A stretch of DNA of 64,000 nt from Algoriphagus pacificus (GTDB taxonomy: Bacteria > Bacteroidota > Bacteroidia > Cytophagales > Cyclobacteriaceae): assembly GCF_017254845.1 (NCBI RefSeq), contig NZ_JAFKCU010000003.1, positions 558,001 to 622,000 on the forward strand. Reading direction: 5' to 3'. This document shows positions 44,538-53,633 of this stretch, piece by piece. The notes below the pieces were generated by a model. That model was given only the letters and a program-made list of their open reading frames with translations, was not told where the DNA came from and ran no database searches. Within the stretch, counting starts at the first letter, position 1; each line of letters begins with the position of its first letter. Made by a program: the position numbers and the translations under genes.

Positions 44538-47201
44538 CTAGTATCCATCACGTACCAAATAAGGTGATTTTGCCTCAAGCACCTCAAAGGCTTGTTCCAA
44601 TGTTTTACCTCCTGTAGAAAGTTTCACGGTATAATTTCCAGTTTGAAGAAACCTTTCATAGTGTACAAAATAAGGAGCATCACTGCTTTGCTTTTTCACT
44701 ACCAAATCCCATCGAAACTGGTTAAATCCCTTATTTCCCGTCAAATCTGTCTTCCAGACTTCCTGATTTGACTCGTCAAAAATTGAAATCGTAAGCGGTT
44801 TAGACTGGTTAAGCCAGAATGAAAAAGTAGCTTTTTCAATCGTACGATAATCAGGTTCGCCTCCAGAAGAATTATACCAAGGTCTAGGCGTTGGATTGAT
44901 TTCAAAAAAATGATCCTTCTCCATGGATAAGTTTTGCTCAAGCATCTCATAAATGGGCTGAAGGCTTATTTTATAAATGCCTCTACCATGGGTCGCCACT
45001 ACCAAATCCATAGTTGGTTCATGAAATTCCAAATCAGCCACTGCCGCCGACGGAATATTTTCTCCAAGGAAAGACCAAGTTTTTCCTCTATCAATGGAAA
45101 TATAAACTCCTCTCATACTCCCCAAATACAATATTTCTTCATTTTTGGGGTCTTCTCGAATAACATTAACTGGTTCATTGGGAAGGTTAGAAACTATACT
45201 TTTCCAAGTTTTACCAAAATCCTCTGATACATAAACATAGGCCTTGAGATCATCATAATTGATTCCTGTCATTGCCATATAAACCCTTGAAGTTTTGTGC
45301 TGGGAAGGGGAGATGCTCCGAATGTAATTATTGGCAATGCCATTAGAATTTTCCTCCCAGGAAGTTCCTCCATCTTGCGAAACCCAAAAAGCACCGTGGT
45401 CAGTACCCGCATATAAAAGCTCTTTCTGAAGAGGAGATTGGGCAATATCTCCCGTGGAAAATGAAATCTTTTCCGGATTGGAAGATTTAGCAAGATTAGG
45501 ACTTATCGCATCCCAAGTATCCCCACGGTCAGTACTTTTCATCAGATAATTTCCACCATGGTACAAGGTCTTGTGATCATATTTTGACAGGAAATAGGGG
45601 GTCATGTAATTAAAAACAAGCGTGTCCTTAATTCTCTCAGGAAGCTTTGGCATGATAGAGACTGCCTCGTCTGTTGATTTATCCAATCGCATCGCATCAC
45701 CATGCTGTCGACTGTAATAGATAATCGAGGGATCCACTGGGTCAATTTGAGTCACGCAACCATCCCCGCCATCCCAAGGATCAATCCAGACATATTTCCA
45801 AGGATCAGGGAAACGCGTGTTTAATTCTTTTGCCGGACCGTAAACCGTGGCATCATCCTGAGTACCTCCATAGATGGTATAATTTGCCTGATCGATAGTG
45901 ATGTCATAAAATTCTCCCGTGGGAATATTATTGAAATGAACCCAAGTCAATCCTTTGTCATAGCTCACATAAAATCCACCATCATTCCCCAAAGCCAAAT
46001 GATTAGGGTTGGTGGGATTAATCCATAATTCACATTGATCCAAATGAAGTCCTTGTGCTAAACTTGGTGTCATTCGTGTCACTTCACCTCCAATGAATGA
46101 AAAAGTCTTTCCACCATCCTTACTATGTGCCAAACGAACCCCTAAGCAAAATACCTCTTCATCATTCTCAGGATTCACGTAGACATCTGTGAAATACCAA
46201 CCAATCCCCGGAAATATCTTGAAAGGCTCCTTATGAGTTTTATTCCAGGTTAATCCGCCGTCTTCGGTTTTATATAATTCCGCAGCTTCATTTCGGGCAT
46301 TATTTAGATTATCGATCAGGGCATAAGCTTTATCAGGATCAGTGTTGGAAACGGTAAGTCCGATTCTGCCGATATTTGGACCACTAGGCAAACCATTGCC
46401 CGAATGTTCCCAAGAGGAACCACCGTCGCTACTTCGATACACTCCACTATTCTCACCACTGATTCCCGGATACACTTCCCAAAGCGAGGCATACATTATT
46501 TGAGGATTAGTAGGGGAGATCTGCACCTCATTTGCCCCAGTAACATCATTCTTGTATAAAACTTGTTCCCAGCTTTTGCCACCGTTCATAGTTCGGTAAA
46601 GTCCCCGATTTTCATTTTTGGTCCATAAATGACCCAAAACAGCTACAAAAACGATATCCGGATTAGTGGGATGAATTTCTATTTCTGCAATAGACCATGA
46701 ATCCTTTAAACCAATGTATTTCCAAGTTTCACCGGCATCATCTGATCGATACATCCCAGTGCCTGGCAAAGTAAAGTTCCTGGGCTTTTTTAGATTTTCT
46801 CCGGTTCCCAAATAAATGATATTGGGATTCGAAGGAGCTAATTCCATATCCCCAATTCCAACGGACGACTGCTCTTCAAAAATGGAATTCCAAGTCACCC
46901 CATGATTGGTAGTTTTCCAAACACCTCCCGAACCAAAGCCCACATACATGGTTCCTGGATTCGTTTCGTCCAACTGCACAATATCAGCTCTGGCAGAATT
47001 CACAGTTGGTCCCAAAGAAATCCAATCCAGTTTGAATGGGGTTTCTTCCTTCATTTTTCTATATGTTTCAAAGGAAGCTACCAATGGAGATGCTGGCTGC
47101 TGGGCTAAAATCCCATTGGAAAAAAGGATTAAAAAAATCAGGCCGCTTAGCTTGGCATTCAGGATCGTCTTTTTACTGCTTAAATAACTAAAATAAAACA
47201 T
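44538..47201 (-). CDS. Second secreted Asp-box (VPS10/BNR-like) propeller protein
   Basis: Exported protein of about 887 residues and a paralogue of the 22591-25653 product. The ATG at 47201 (MFYFSYLSS) puts the hydrophobic signal (KLSGLIFLILFSNGILAQ) near the N-terminus; the frame stays open upstream to 47354, but those 51 residues are basic and not signal-like. Asp-box repeats include KTTNHGVTWNS, RSDDAGETWKY, RSSDGGSSWEH, KTEDGGLTWNK and SEDFGKTWKS. It ends with a small beta domain (about 790-887), lacking the helical tail of its sister and any clear type IX sorting domain. Confidence 0.82.
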   Translation of the reverse strand: MFYFSYLSSKKTILNAKLSGLIFLILFSNGILAQQPASPLVASFETYRKMKEETPFKLDWISLGPTVNSARADIVQLDETNPGTMYVGFGSGGVWKTTNHGVTWNSIFEEQSSVGIGDMELAPSNPNIIYLGTGENLKKPRNFTLPGTGMYRSDDAGETWKYIGLKDSWSIAEIEIHPTNPDIVFVAVLGHLWTKNENRGLYRTMNGGKSWEQVLYKNDVTGANEVQISPTNPQIMYASLWEVYPGISGENSGVYRSSDGGSSWEHSGNGLPSGPNIGRIGLTVSNTDPDKAYALIDNLNNARNEAAELYKTEDGGLTWNKTHKEPFKIFPGIGWYFTDVYVNPENDEEVFCLGVRLAHSKDGGKTFSFIGGEVTRMTPSLAQGLHLDQCELWINPTNPNHLALGNDGGFYVSYDKGLTWVHFNNIPTGEFYDITIDQANYTIYGGTQDDATVYGPAKELNTRFPDPWKYVWIDPWDGGDGCVTQIDPVDPSIIYYSRQHGDAMRLDKSTDEAVSIMPKLPERIKDTLVFNYMTPYFLSKYDHKTLYHGGNYLMKSTDRGDTWDAISPNLAKSSNPEKISFSTGDIAQSPLQKELLYAGTDHGAFWVSQDGGTSWEENSNGIANNYIRSISPSQHKTSRVYMAMTGINYDDLKAYVYVSEDFGKTWKSIVSNLPNEPVNVIREDPKNEEILYLGSMRGVYISIDRGKTWSFLGENIPSAAVADLEFHEPTMDLVVATHGRGIYKISLQPIYEMLEQNLSMEKDHFFEINPTPRPWYNSSGGEPDYRTIEKATFSFWLNQSKPLTISIFDESNQEVWKTDLTGNKGFNQFRWDLVVKKQSSDAPYFVHYERFLQTGNYTVKLSTGGKTLEQAFEVLEAKSPYLVRDGY

Positions 47202-47378
47202 AGGGAAATTCTTTAGGGTGTTTGAATTCCAAAATTCATTCTTGAAGGAATATTCACATTTTTTCTTTAACATCATAAATCTATATCCTTGAATTTGAGA
47301 AGAATGAGATCTCTTTTTCATTTCACTTTCTTGTAAAAAAGAATTCAATTCCATGAAATCACTCCTAATTTATTAGCA

Positions 47379-48263
47379 ATGATCACATTTATCTGGATTG
47401 CACTTGCCCTTTTGACTGGATGGTTTTGCATCGCTTTGGTTAGGGATTATTTAAAGCATAAAAATCAACTTGAACCCGTTAGCTGGATCAAGACTTCCAT
47501 CATAGGTTTTGTGGTCAATTTTTTCGATGTCTTGGGAATAGGAGCTTTCGCTCCTCAAACAGCTCTATTGAAATTCACCAAACAGACGGAGGACAAAGTA
47601 ATGCCTGGAACCCTAAATGTGGCCAATACACTTCCTGTGCTCTTTCAAGCCTTGATTTTCATCACCATCATTGAAGTAGATGCCTGGACACTTTTATCAA
47701 TGCTCCTTTCTGCAGCAATTGGAGCCATTGTAGGAGCAGGGGTTGTTTCCAAACTTTCGGAACGCAAGATCCGCTTAACCATGGGATTTGCTTTATTGAT
47801 TACTGCGGTTTTTATGATTGCCCGCAACTTGGATTGGATCCAAGGAGGGGGAGATGCCATCGGACTTCGAGGAGGTAAATTAATTATAGCCATTATCGGT
47901 AATTTCTTCCTTGGTGCCTTGATGACTGCAGGGATTGGATTGTATGCACCCTGCATGGCCTTGGTTTTTGCTTTGGGAATGTCACCTCAAGTTGCATTTC
48001 CGATTATGATGGGTTCTTGTGCTTTCTTGATGCCACCAGCATCGATTCGATTTATCCGAGAAGGCGCTTACAATAAAAAAGCTGCCATAGCTATGGCTAT
48101 TCCGGGAATTGTAGCAGTTTTGATCGCAGCATTTGTGGTAAAATCCTTGCCTTTGGATGTCCTTAAATGGGTCGTGATAGGGGTTATTTTATATACTTCC
48201 GCAGTGATGCTGAGAGCTGGAATAGTTCAAAAGGAATTGAGTATGGAGTTAGAGGAAAAGTGA
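47379..48263 (+). CDS. TSUP/TauE-like membrane permease
   Basis: Membrane protein of 294 residues with about eight hydrophobic segments. It has TSUP features: FVVNFFDVLGIGAFAPQTALLKFTKQ near residues 50-75 and GALMTAGIGLYAPCMALVFALGMSP near 190-215, two related halves. The family transports sulfur oxyanions or small organic anions. It is divergent from the Asp-box gene across 177 nt; no operon partner. Confidence 0.85.
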   Translation: MITFIWIALALLTGWFCIALVRDYLKHKNQLEPVSWIKTSIIGFVVNFFDVLGIGAFAPQTALLKFTKQTEDKVMPGTLNVANTLPVLFQALIFITIIEVDAWTLLSMLLSAAIGAIVGAGVVSKLSERKIRLTMGFALLITAVFMIARNLDWIQGGGDAIGLRGGKLIIAIIGNFFLGALMTAGIGLYAPCMALVFALGMSPQVAFPIMMGSCAFLMPPASIRFIREGAYNKKAAIAMAIPGIVAVLIAAFVVKSLPLDVLKWVVIGVILYTSAVMLRAGIVQKELSMELEEK

Positions 48264-48304
48264 TTTGAAATTACAATTAGGACAAAGGATTTAGGTGGGT
48301 AAAA

Positions 48305-48820
48305 CTACTTTTGGTATTCTATTTTGAGAATTTTCCATACAAAATCACCCAATTTGGTATTAACAATCACCTCATCACCAACAGTCTTACCAAGAAGCGA
48401 TTTAGCCATGGGAGAGTCCATAGAGATATAATTTTTATTACCAATTAACTCTTCGTAACCAACAATTCGAAAACGATTTTTAAGCCCTTTCTTTTCGTTT
48501 TTAATTTCTACCCAAGCACCAAAATTCACTTTTCCTTCTTGGTTGGGGTGGTATTCAATCACTTTAAAGTCATCAATGCACTTTCGTAAATAGCGGAGAC
48601 GATTGTCAATTTCTCGAAGACGTTTTTTGTTGTAATGGTAATCGGCATTTTCTGAGCGATCTCCCAAACTTGCGGCCCAGGCAACCTTAGCGGTAACGTC
48701 TGGACGTTCAACTCGCCACAAATGATCATGTTCCTCCCTTAATTTTTGAAAACCTTCCGGAGTAATTAATTGTGAGCGGTTAAGTTTTGGTAGCGTTGAT
48801 TCTGGAATTTTTCGCCTCAT
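48305..48820 (-). CDS. greB: Transcription elongation factor GreB
   Basis: Rescues backtracked RNA polymerase by stimulating transcript cleavage. 171 residues: N-terminal coiled-coil (about 15-85) with the conserved acidic tip in AASLGDRSENADYHYNKKRLREID (Asp and Glu that reach the polymerase active site), then the FKBP-like C-terminal domain with ISMDSPMAKSLLGKTVGDEV. The longer form and the RxxLLRYL-like region (RLRYLRKCID) favour GreB over GreA. Confidence 0.92.
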   Translation of the reverse strand: MRRKIPESTLPKLNRSQLITPEGFQKLREEHDHLWRVERPDVTAKVAWAASLGDRSENADYHYNKKRLREIDNRLRYLRKCIDDFKVIEYHPNQEGKVNFGAWVEIKNEKKGLKNRFRIVGYEELIGNKNYISMDSPMAKSLLGKTVGDEVIVNTKLGDFVWKILKIEYQK

Positions 48821-49182
48821 GGTAAATGATCTTACTTTGAATTTTTCGCAAGATAATATAATGAGGGGATAGGATTGTATGCTTCTTGTATGACCATGGT
48901 TTATGCTTTAGGAATGTTAAATCAATAGGCTGACTACAACAGGATGGGTAAATGTTTTTATTCTTTACTTAACATAATATAAATTATACAACTTATATAC
49001 TTATTTAATAATGCAGGACATCCAGTTCATTGGAACTCTCTATTTTTCACTATTCCGGACGATTATGCAAATAATTTCAAATACGCCATTCTCGTGCCTT
49101 TAAATTTACCTATAAATCGCTATTTCCAGATTATTTCTATCTTCAGGGCTGAGAATCCACTTTTCCCCTGATTTCAGCAGCT
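48821..49182. other. Intergenic region without a gene
   Basis: 362 nt between the divergent greB and SLC13-type transporter genes. The middle (about 48960-49010) is very AT-rich. I see no open frame longer than about 12 codons with support, no strong hairpin and no repeat; it must contain the two promoters. Confidence 0.5.
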
Positions 49183-50649
49183 ATGAATAAAATGATTCCC
49201 AAACTGGGATTGTATCTTGGGCCAATCGCTTTTGTACTGATTCATTTTTTTATGAGTTCTCCGGATTTAAATCCCGCTGCTCAATCCATGTTGGCACTCG
49301 CGGCATGGATGGCCATCTGGTGGATCTCTGAAGCTTTACCCATAGCTGCCACAGCATTTCTGCCGCTGATACTAATGCCTTTGCTGGGAATACTTCCAAT
49401 TGCTGATGTTTCTGAAAATTACATGCATCCTACAGTCCTATTATATATGGGAGGATTTTTATTGGCAACAGGAATAGAAAAATGGAATCTACACCGCAGA
49501 ATCGCACTTAACATAATAAATTTATTAGGAACTGATCTCCGTCGTATTGTTTTGGGATTTATCCTGGCAACAGGCATTTTATCCATGTGGATCTCAAATT
49601 CAGCCACTTCCTTAATGATGCTTCCAATTGGCTTGGCTGTAGTAAATCAGTTCAAAAGTCAATTAGGTGAATCCAATACTTCTATAGCAGATCGATTGGG
49701 AAAGAACATCATGTTGGGAATTGCTTACAGTGCTTCTATTGGCGGTTTGGCAACTCTAATCGGAACTCCCACCAATGCCATAATGGCTGCTGTAATCAAG
49801 GATTTGTACGATTATTCCATAGGATTTAATGAATGGCTGGCCTTTGGATTGCCTTTAGTGGCCGTTTTATTGATGATTTGCTGGTATTATCTGGTGAGTT
49901 CGGCAAATCCACTTCCCAAGAGTTTCAGTCTTCCAGATGGCAAAAACATCATAGGTACTCAACTAAAAGCTTTGGGAAAGATCAGTTACGAAGAAAAATC
50001 AGTGATGATAGTCTTTGGAACTGTTTGTTTAGCCTGGATTTTAAGAAGTTTTGTTTTAGTAAAGTTTCTACCGGAGATAGACGACACCATCATCGTTTTG
50101 ATAGGGGTAGTTTTATTGTTTATCCTTCCCTCCTCCTCTGGTGAAGACCGGATTTTGGACTGGAAAACGGCCGAGCGTATCCCCTGGGGCGTATTGATTT
50201 TATTTGGAGGTGGTTTGGCTCTGGCAGCAGGATTTAAAGAAACTGGTCTGGCAGAATGGATTGGCCAGCGATTTACCCTAATTGAGGGAATCTCTTTCTT
50301 CTTCTTACTATTGATCATCATCGCCTCGGTCAACTTCCTAACAGAGGTTACTTCCAATGTTGCCACTGCTTCCATGTTGCTCCCGATATTGGCTTCTGTG
50401 GCATTTAAACTCGATTTACATCCATTTGGACTGATGATTGGCGCTACGCTTGCTGCCTCCTGTGCATTTATGCTGCCAGTTGCGACCCCACCAAATGCCG
50501 TGGTCTTTGGTTCAGGCTATTTGCAGATGAAAGATATGGTGAAAGCCGGATTCTGGCTGAATATAATTTCCATCATACTAGTTACTTTGATGGTCTATTT
50601 TATCCTGCCTTGGATGTGGGGAATTGACCTGATTGGAAACCCGTTTTGA
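49183..50649 (+). CDS. SLC13/DASS-family anion:sodium symporter
   Basis: Sodium-coupled dicarboxylate or sulfate importer, 488 residues and about 11-12 membrane segments. The two substrate-site motifs are visible: SNSATSLMMLPIGLAV (about residues 144-159) and TEVTSNVATASMLLPIL (about 388-404), together with IGTPTNAI and ATPPNAVVFGSG, the paired re-entrant loop ends. Those are SNT-type motifs of carboxylate carriers, so C4-dicarboxylates are the best guess. Single gene. Confidence 0.9.
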   Translation: MNKMIPKLGLYLGPIAFVLIHFFMSSPDLNPAAQSMLALAAWMAIWWISEALPIAATAFLPLILMPLLGILPIADVSENYMHPTVLLYMGGFLLATGIEKWNLHRRIALNIINLLGTDLRRIVLGFILATGILSMWISNSATSLMMLPIGLAVVNQFKSQLGESNTSIADRLGKNIMLGIAYSASIGGLATLIGTPTNAIMAAVIKDLYDYSIGFNEWLAFGLPLVAVLLMICWYYLVSSANPLPKSFSLPDGKNIIGTQLKALGKISYEEKSVMIVFGTVCLAWILRSFVLVKFLPEIDDTIIVLIGVVLLFILPSSSGEDRILDWKTAERIPWGVLILFGGGLALAAGFKETGLAEWIGQRFTLIEGISFFFLLLIIIASVNFLTEVTSNVATASMLLPILASVAFKLDLHPFGLMIGATLAASCAFMLPVATPPNAVVFGSGYLQMKDMVKAGFWLNIISIILVTLMVYFILPWMWGIDLIGNPF

Positions 50650-50690
50650 TGTAAGATTTTAGATTTGAGATATTTGATTTAGGTCTAAAA

Positions 50691-50767
50691 GCCAACTGTG
50701 ACTGCCAACTGCTTTGACCTTTTTCACTTTTGACTTTAAACTTCTGATCCCTGCCAACTGTGACTGC
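50691..50767. repeat. Degenerate short intergenic repeats
   Basis: GCCAACTGTGACTGC occurs twice (50691-50705 and 50753-50767) with the partial copy GCCAACTG between them (50704-50711) and GACTTT/GACCTTT words around. The neighbouring 50650-50690 holds AGATTTTAGATTTGAGATATTTGATTT-type words. Function unknown; such word-like repeats occur at other Cytophagales intergenic sites. Confidence 0.6.
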
Positions 50768-50851
50768 TTACTGATCACTAGAAAATGCCCCAAAATCGCA
50801 TTTACAAGTAATTCTTAACTCTAAAATCATAAATCTTACTTCCCTTTCCAT

Positions 50852-50882
50852 TTCCGTCACACATTTCCCCCATTCCGTCACA
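50852..50882 (+). promoter_or_regulatory. Candidate LytTR operator: direct repeat at 21-bp spacing
   Basis: TTCCGTCACA is present twice, at 50852-50861 and 50873-50882, exactly 21 bp apart start to start, two turns of the helix on one face. LytTR regulators (AlgR, AgrA, ComE types) bind two direct 9-10 bp repeats at about this spacing. It lies upstream of an operon that ends in a LytTR regulator, and 4 bp before the proposed -33 element. Confidence 0.6.
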
Positions 50883-50886
50883 TTCT

Positions 50887-50918
50887 TTTGTAAAGGCTAT
50901 TTTGAGCTGGTATTCTTG
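50887..50918 (+). promoter_or_regulatory. Candidate Bacteroidota-type promoter
   Basis: TTTG at 50887-50890, a 20-bp spacer and TATTCTTG at 50911-50918 match the Bacteroidota consensus (TTTG, 19-21 bp, TAnnTTTG) with one mismatch. The start point would be near 50925, about 18 nt before the small lipoprotein gene. Confidence 0.55.
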
Positions 50919-50942
50919 GCATATCAATTTTGAGTAGATATT

Positions 50943-51086
50943 ATGAACACCAAGAAAGTCTTTTATTTGCTAATCTTTTTGGCGGCGCTTTACAACATTT
51001 TAATCCTAAAATCCTGTGCCACCAAAGCAGATTCAAATCATCAGACCAACAGACATTCACTATCTAATTCAATTGAATTAAAATAA
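50943..51086 (+). CDS. Small lipoprotein, 47 residues
   Basis: A short gene giving MNTKKVFYLLIFLAALYN... with a hydrophobic stretch (residues 6-20) and a lipobox-like LKSCAT (Cys25), followed by a 22-residue polar tail rich in Asn, His and Ser. It follows the proposed promoter closely and precedes the LytS-type kinase by 26 nt, so it leads the operon. No family is recognised. Being short, it could be a chance frame, but the signal features and position support it. Confidence 0.6.
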   Translation: MNTKKVFYLLIFLAALYNILILKSCATKADSNHQTNRHSLSNSIELK

Positions 51087-51112
51087 TTCAACTTATTTAT
51101 TTACAAACACTT

Positions 51113-52507
51113 ATGAAATCAAAAAGCTTGGTATTCCGAGACATAGAATGGTGGATTGTCACAATAGTTTTTTTAGTTATTGTCTTGACTAACATCACCG
51201 TAGGAATAAACCACCATCAGGTTGATAAATTTTTCGGAAATGTTTTCATGCCTATTGCAATTTACCTTGGGTTTTACGTGGTGCATTTGGTCATTATCCC
51301 CAAATATTTAAAGGACAGAAACGTCCTCCATTTGGTTTTGTATAGCATTCTCACCCTGGCAATCACAGGAGCAATTTCTGGGGCCTGCGCCGCAGTACTT
51401 CGGATCAGACCAGAAAGGTATTTCAGTTTTTTCTTTAGCATGATAGCACTTTACCCTGGGTATTTGCTGACCTCAATTTTGCTAAAAAAGATGCTTTACC
51501 CTCCTGCTTTTAGGGATTTTCAACTCTACAACGGAGCAAGATTATTTACAATTTTCCTTTTCGTTTCAGTTTTCTTAATCTCATCTCAACTATTTGTAAA
51601 TGAGGGAGTTTTCATCATTCTGTTTATCATTATTCCGGCGATTTTATTCTTCTTCATCTACAATTACTTTTTGCTTTACCGCAATAAATTAGCAGGAAAA
51701 ATCAAGGCCTATCGATGGTTTTTATGGGGCTTAATCGTGATTATCTCATTCATTTTCCTGATTATTTCACTTGATACTAATACTCCTGAAGTTCTATTGC
51801 TTGGAGTTGGATTGATTCTCTTATTGATGTTTGTGATTTTCCCGCTTTCCGATTTGATTTTCAAAAAATACGAGGATTATATCGGTAAAATCGACACCCT
51901 ATCTGTTCAGGTGAATCAGAGTTCAGCCAACCTGAGTTTCCTTAGATCTCAAATCAACCCACATTTCCTATTCAATGCCTTGAATACACTTTATGGAGCG
52001 GCACTCTTAGAAAATGCGGAAAAGACCTCAGATGGTATCCAAAAGCTTGGAGATATGATGCGCTTTATGCTGCATGAAAATCAGATGGATAAAATCCCAC
52101 TTTCTCGTGAAATCGACTACCTAAGAAATTACCTGGACCTTCAAATGCTTCGCTTTGCAAAGGAAGATCATCTGGATGTATCGATAAATATCAGTGAGGA
52201 GTTTTGTCAAGGAGATATTTCCCCGATGCTTTTGATTCCATTTGTAGAGAATGCATTCAAACATGGCATTAGCACCAAGAGTAAATCTTGGATCAAAATT
52301 AACCTGAGATGCCTGAAAGGTTCTGTTCATTTGGATGTAGTCAATAGCATTCACCCTAAAAAGGCCAGTGAAGACCCAAGGGATGAATCTGGAATTGGTT
52401 TGGAAAATGTAAAAAGTAGATTGGAACATTTCTACCCTCAGAAACATAGTCTGACCATTGTAGCCAATGACACAGAGCATTTTGTCCACTTCTCAGTACA
52501 GATTTAA
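51113..52507 (+). CDS. LytS-type sensor histidine kinase, multi-pass membrane form
   Basis: Sensor kinase of 464 residues without a large periplasmic domain. Seven or eight hydrophobic segments occupy about residues 12-245, then a short linker and the His_kinase domain with His284 in INPHFLFNALNT, followed by the ATPase part with VENAFKHG and the C-terminal SGIGLENVKSRL. The signal is probably sensed in the membrane or through a partner lipoprotein. The gene for the propeller lipoprotein starts one base after its stop. Confidence 0.88.
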   Translation: MKSKSLVFRDIEWWIVTIVFLVIVLTNITVGINHHQVDKFFGNVFMPIAIYLGFYVVHLVIIPKYLKDRNVLHLVLYSILTLAITGAISGACAAVLRIRPERYFSFFFSMIALYPGYLLTSILLKKMLYPPAFRDFQLYNGARLFTIFLFVSVFLISSQLFVNEGVFIILFIIIPAILFFFIYNYFLLYRNKLAGKIKAYRWFLWGLIVIISFIFLIISLDTNTPEVLLLGVGLILLLMFVIFPLSDLIFKKYEDYIGKIDTLSVQVNQSSANLSFLRSQINPHFLFNALNTLYGAALLENAEKTSDGIQKLGDMMRFMLHENQMDKIPLSREIDYLRNYLDLQMLRFAKEDHLDVSINISEEFCQGDISPMLLIPFVENAFKHGISTKSKSWIKINLRCLKGSVHLDVVNSIHPKKASEDPRDESGIGLENVKSRLEHFYPQKHSLTIVANDTEHFVHFSVQI

Positions 52508-52508
52508 T

Positions 52509-53633
52509 ATGAATTTTCGCTTAATCCTTTCCTTTTTTTGCCTAGTAACCTTGATACAATGCACATCTAAAGTCACAGAAGAGAATAATGAAATCCCTCT
52601 TTTCACTTTGGAAGTGGACAAAGCTGAATTGATAAACTATGACCAACTAGTTAACAACAAGTCCTATATCCTGCTAAGCACCGACGAAAATGCGGTGTTT
52701 AGCAGAGTGGACAAATTAGTGGCAGCCAATAATCAATTCTACCTATTTGATGCATTATCTACTGAAGGAATCCTTGTATTTGATAATCAGGGTGCATTTT
52801 TAAGGAAAATCGGAGAATTTGGGGACGGGCCGGAATTATTAAATAGCATCAGTGATTTTCAAGTCAATGAATCCGGGGAGGTAATGGTACATGACCGTGG
52901 TTCAAAATCCATTTTTATTTATGATTCCAAAGGTGCTTTAGAGGAGGTCTTGGAAGTTCCTTTTCTGGCTAGTTCATTTTCTAAAACACCCAATGGCTGG
53001 ATTTTTTCCATCAATGTAGAAAACCAGAATGAGTCCATGGGGAATCCGAAAGTTTCAGTCACGAATGATTCTCTAGAGCTGCAAAATTCCTTTTTTAAGT
53101 ATCATCCCAATGCTTCAAACATCTATTTTACTGCTGGACATCTATCGAAAAGCCAGGATCAGATATCATACTTCAGGGCAATTGATGACACTGTAAGTTT
53201 ATTCAATAAGCAAGGAGAGCTTTTGAAACGATTTAAGCTCGATTTTGGAAGTAAAAATTTACCTCAAGAAGCTTTGCTTGACATGTCTAAAATGGACAAA
53301 AGTCAACATTACAGATATATAGCTCAATCCCTGACATTAATAGGAAACCGACTTTTTGGATTTATCACTTCCACAAAGACTGATGGAGGTATTTTGATGA
53401 TTGATTTAAAATCAAATAAGTTATTTCGGCAGGATGTAGACTACAGTGATTTTACCTTTTCAAACCTTCTCTATCCTTCGGCTAATCTTCAAGATGAAGC
53501 TTTGATTTCCTATTTGGATCCAGTTACTTTTAGCCAGGATTCCGAACCGGAGAATTATCCTGAGGATGTTCGTGAACATTTAGAAAATGAAGGATCTGTA
53601 CTGATAATACATCATTTAAAACCTGTTCAATGA
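52509..53633 (+). CDS. Six-bladed beta-propeller lipoprotein
   Basis: Exported lipoprotein of 374 residues, ATG at 52509 and signal ending LIQC. The rest has repeating blade motifs (VDKLVAANNQFYLFD, GILVFDNQGAFLRKIGEFGDGP, ISDFQVNESGEVMVHD, IFIYDSKGALEEVLEV), typical of the NHL-like six-bladed propellers frequent in Bacteroidota. Its position between kinase and regulator, with 1-nt spacing before and a 4-nt overlap after, suggests it is part of the signalling unit, for example a ligand-binding partner of the kinase; this is inference. Confidence 0.85.
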   Translation: MNFRLILSFFCLVTLIQCTSKVTEENNEIPLFTLEVDKAELINYDQLVNNKSYILLSTDENAVFSRVDKLVAANNQFYLFDALSTEGILVFDNQGAFLRKIGEFGDGPELLNSISDFQVNESGEVMVHDRGSKSIFIYDSKGALEEVLEVPFLASSFSKTPNGWIFSINVENQNESMGNPKVSVTNDSLELQNSFFKYHPNASNIYFTAGHLSKSQDQISYFRAIDDTVSLFNKQGELLKRFKLDFGSKNLPQEALLDMSKMDKSQHYRYIAQSLTLIGNRLFGFITSTKTDGGILMIDLKSNKLFRQDVDYSDFTFSNLLYPSANLQDEALISYLDPVTFSQDSEPENYPEDVREHLENEGSVLIIHHLKPVQ

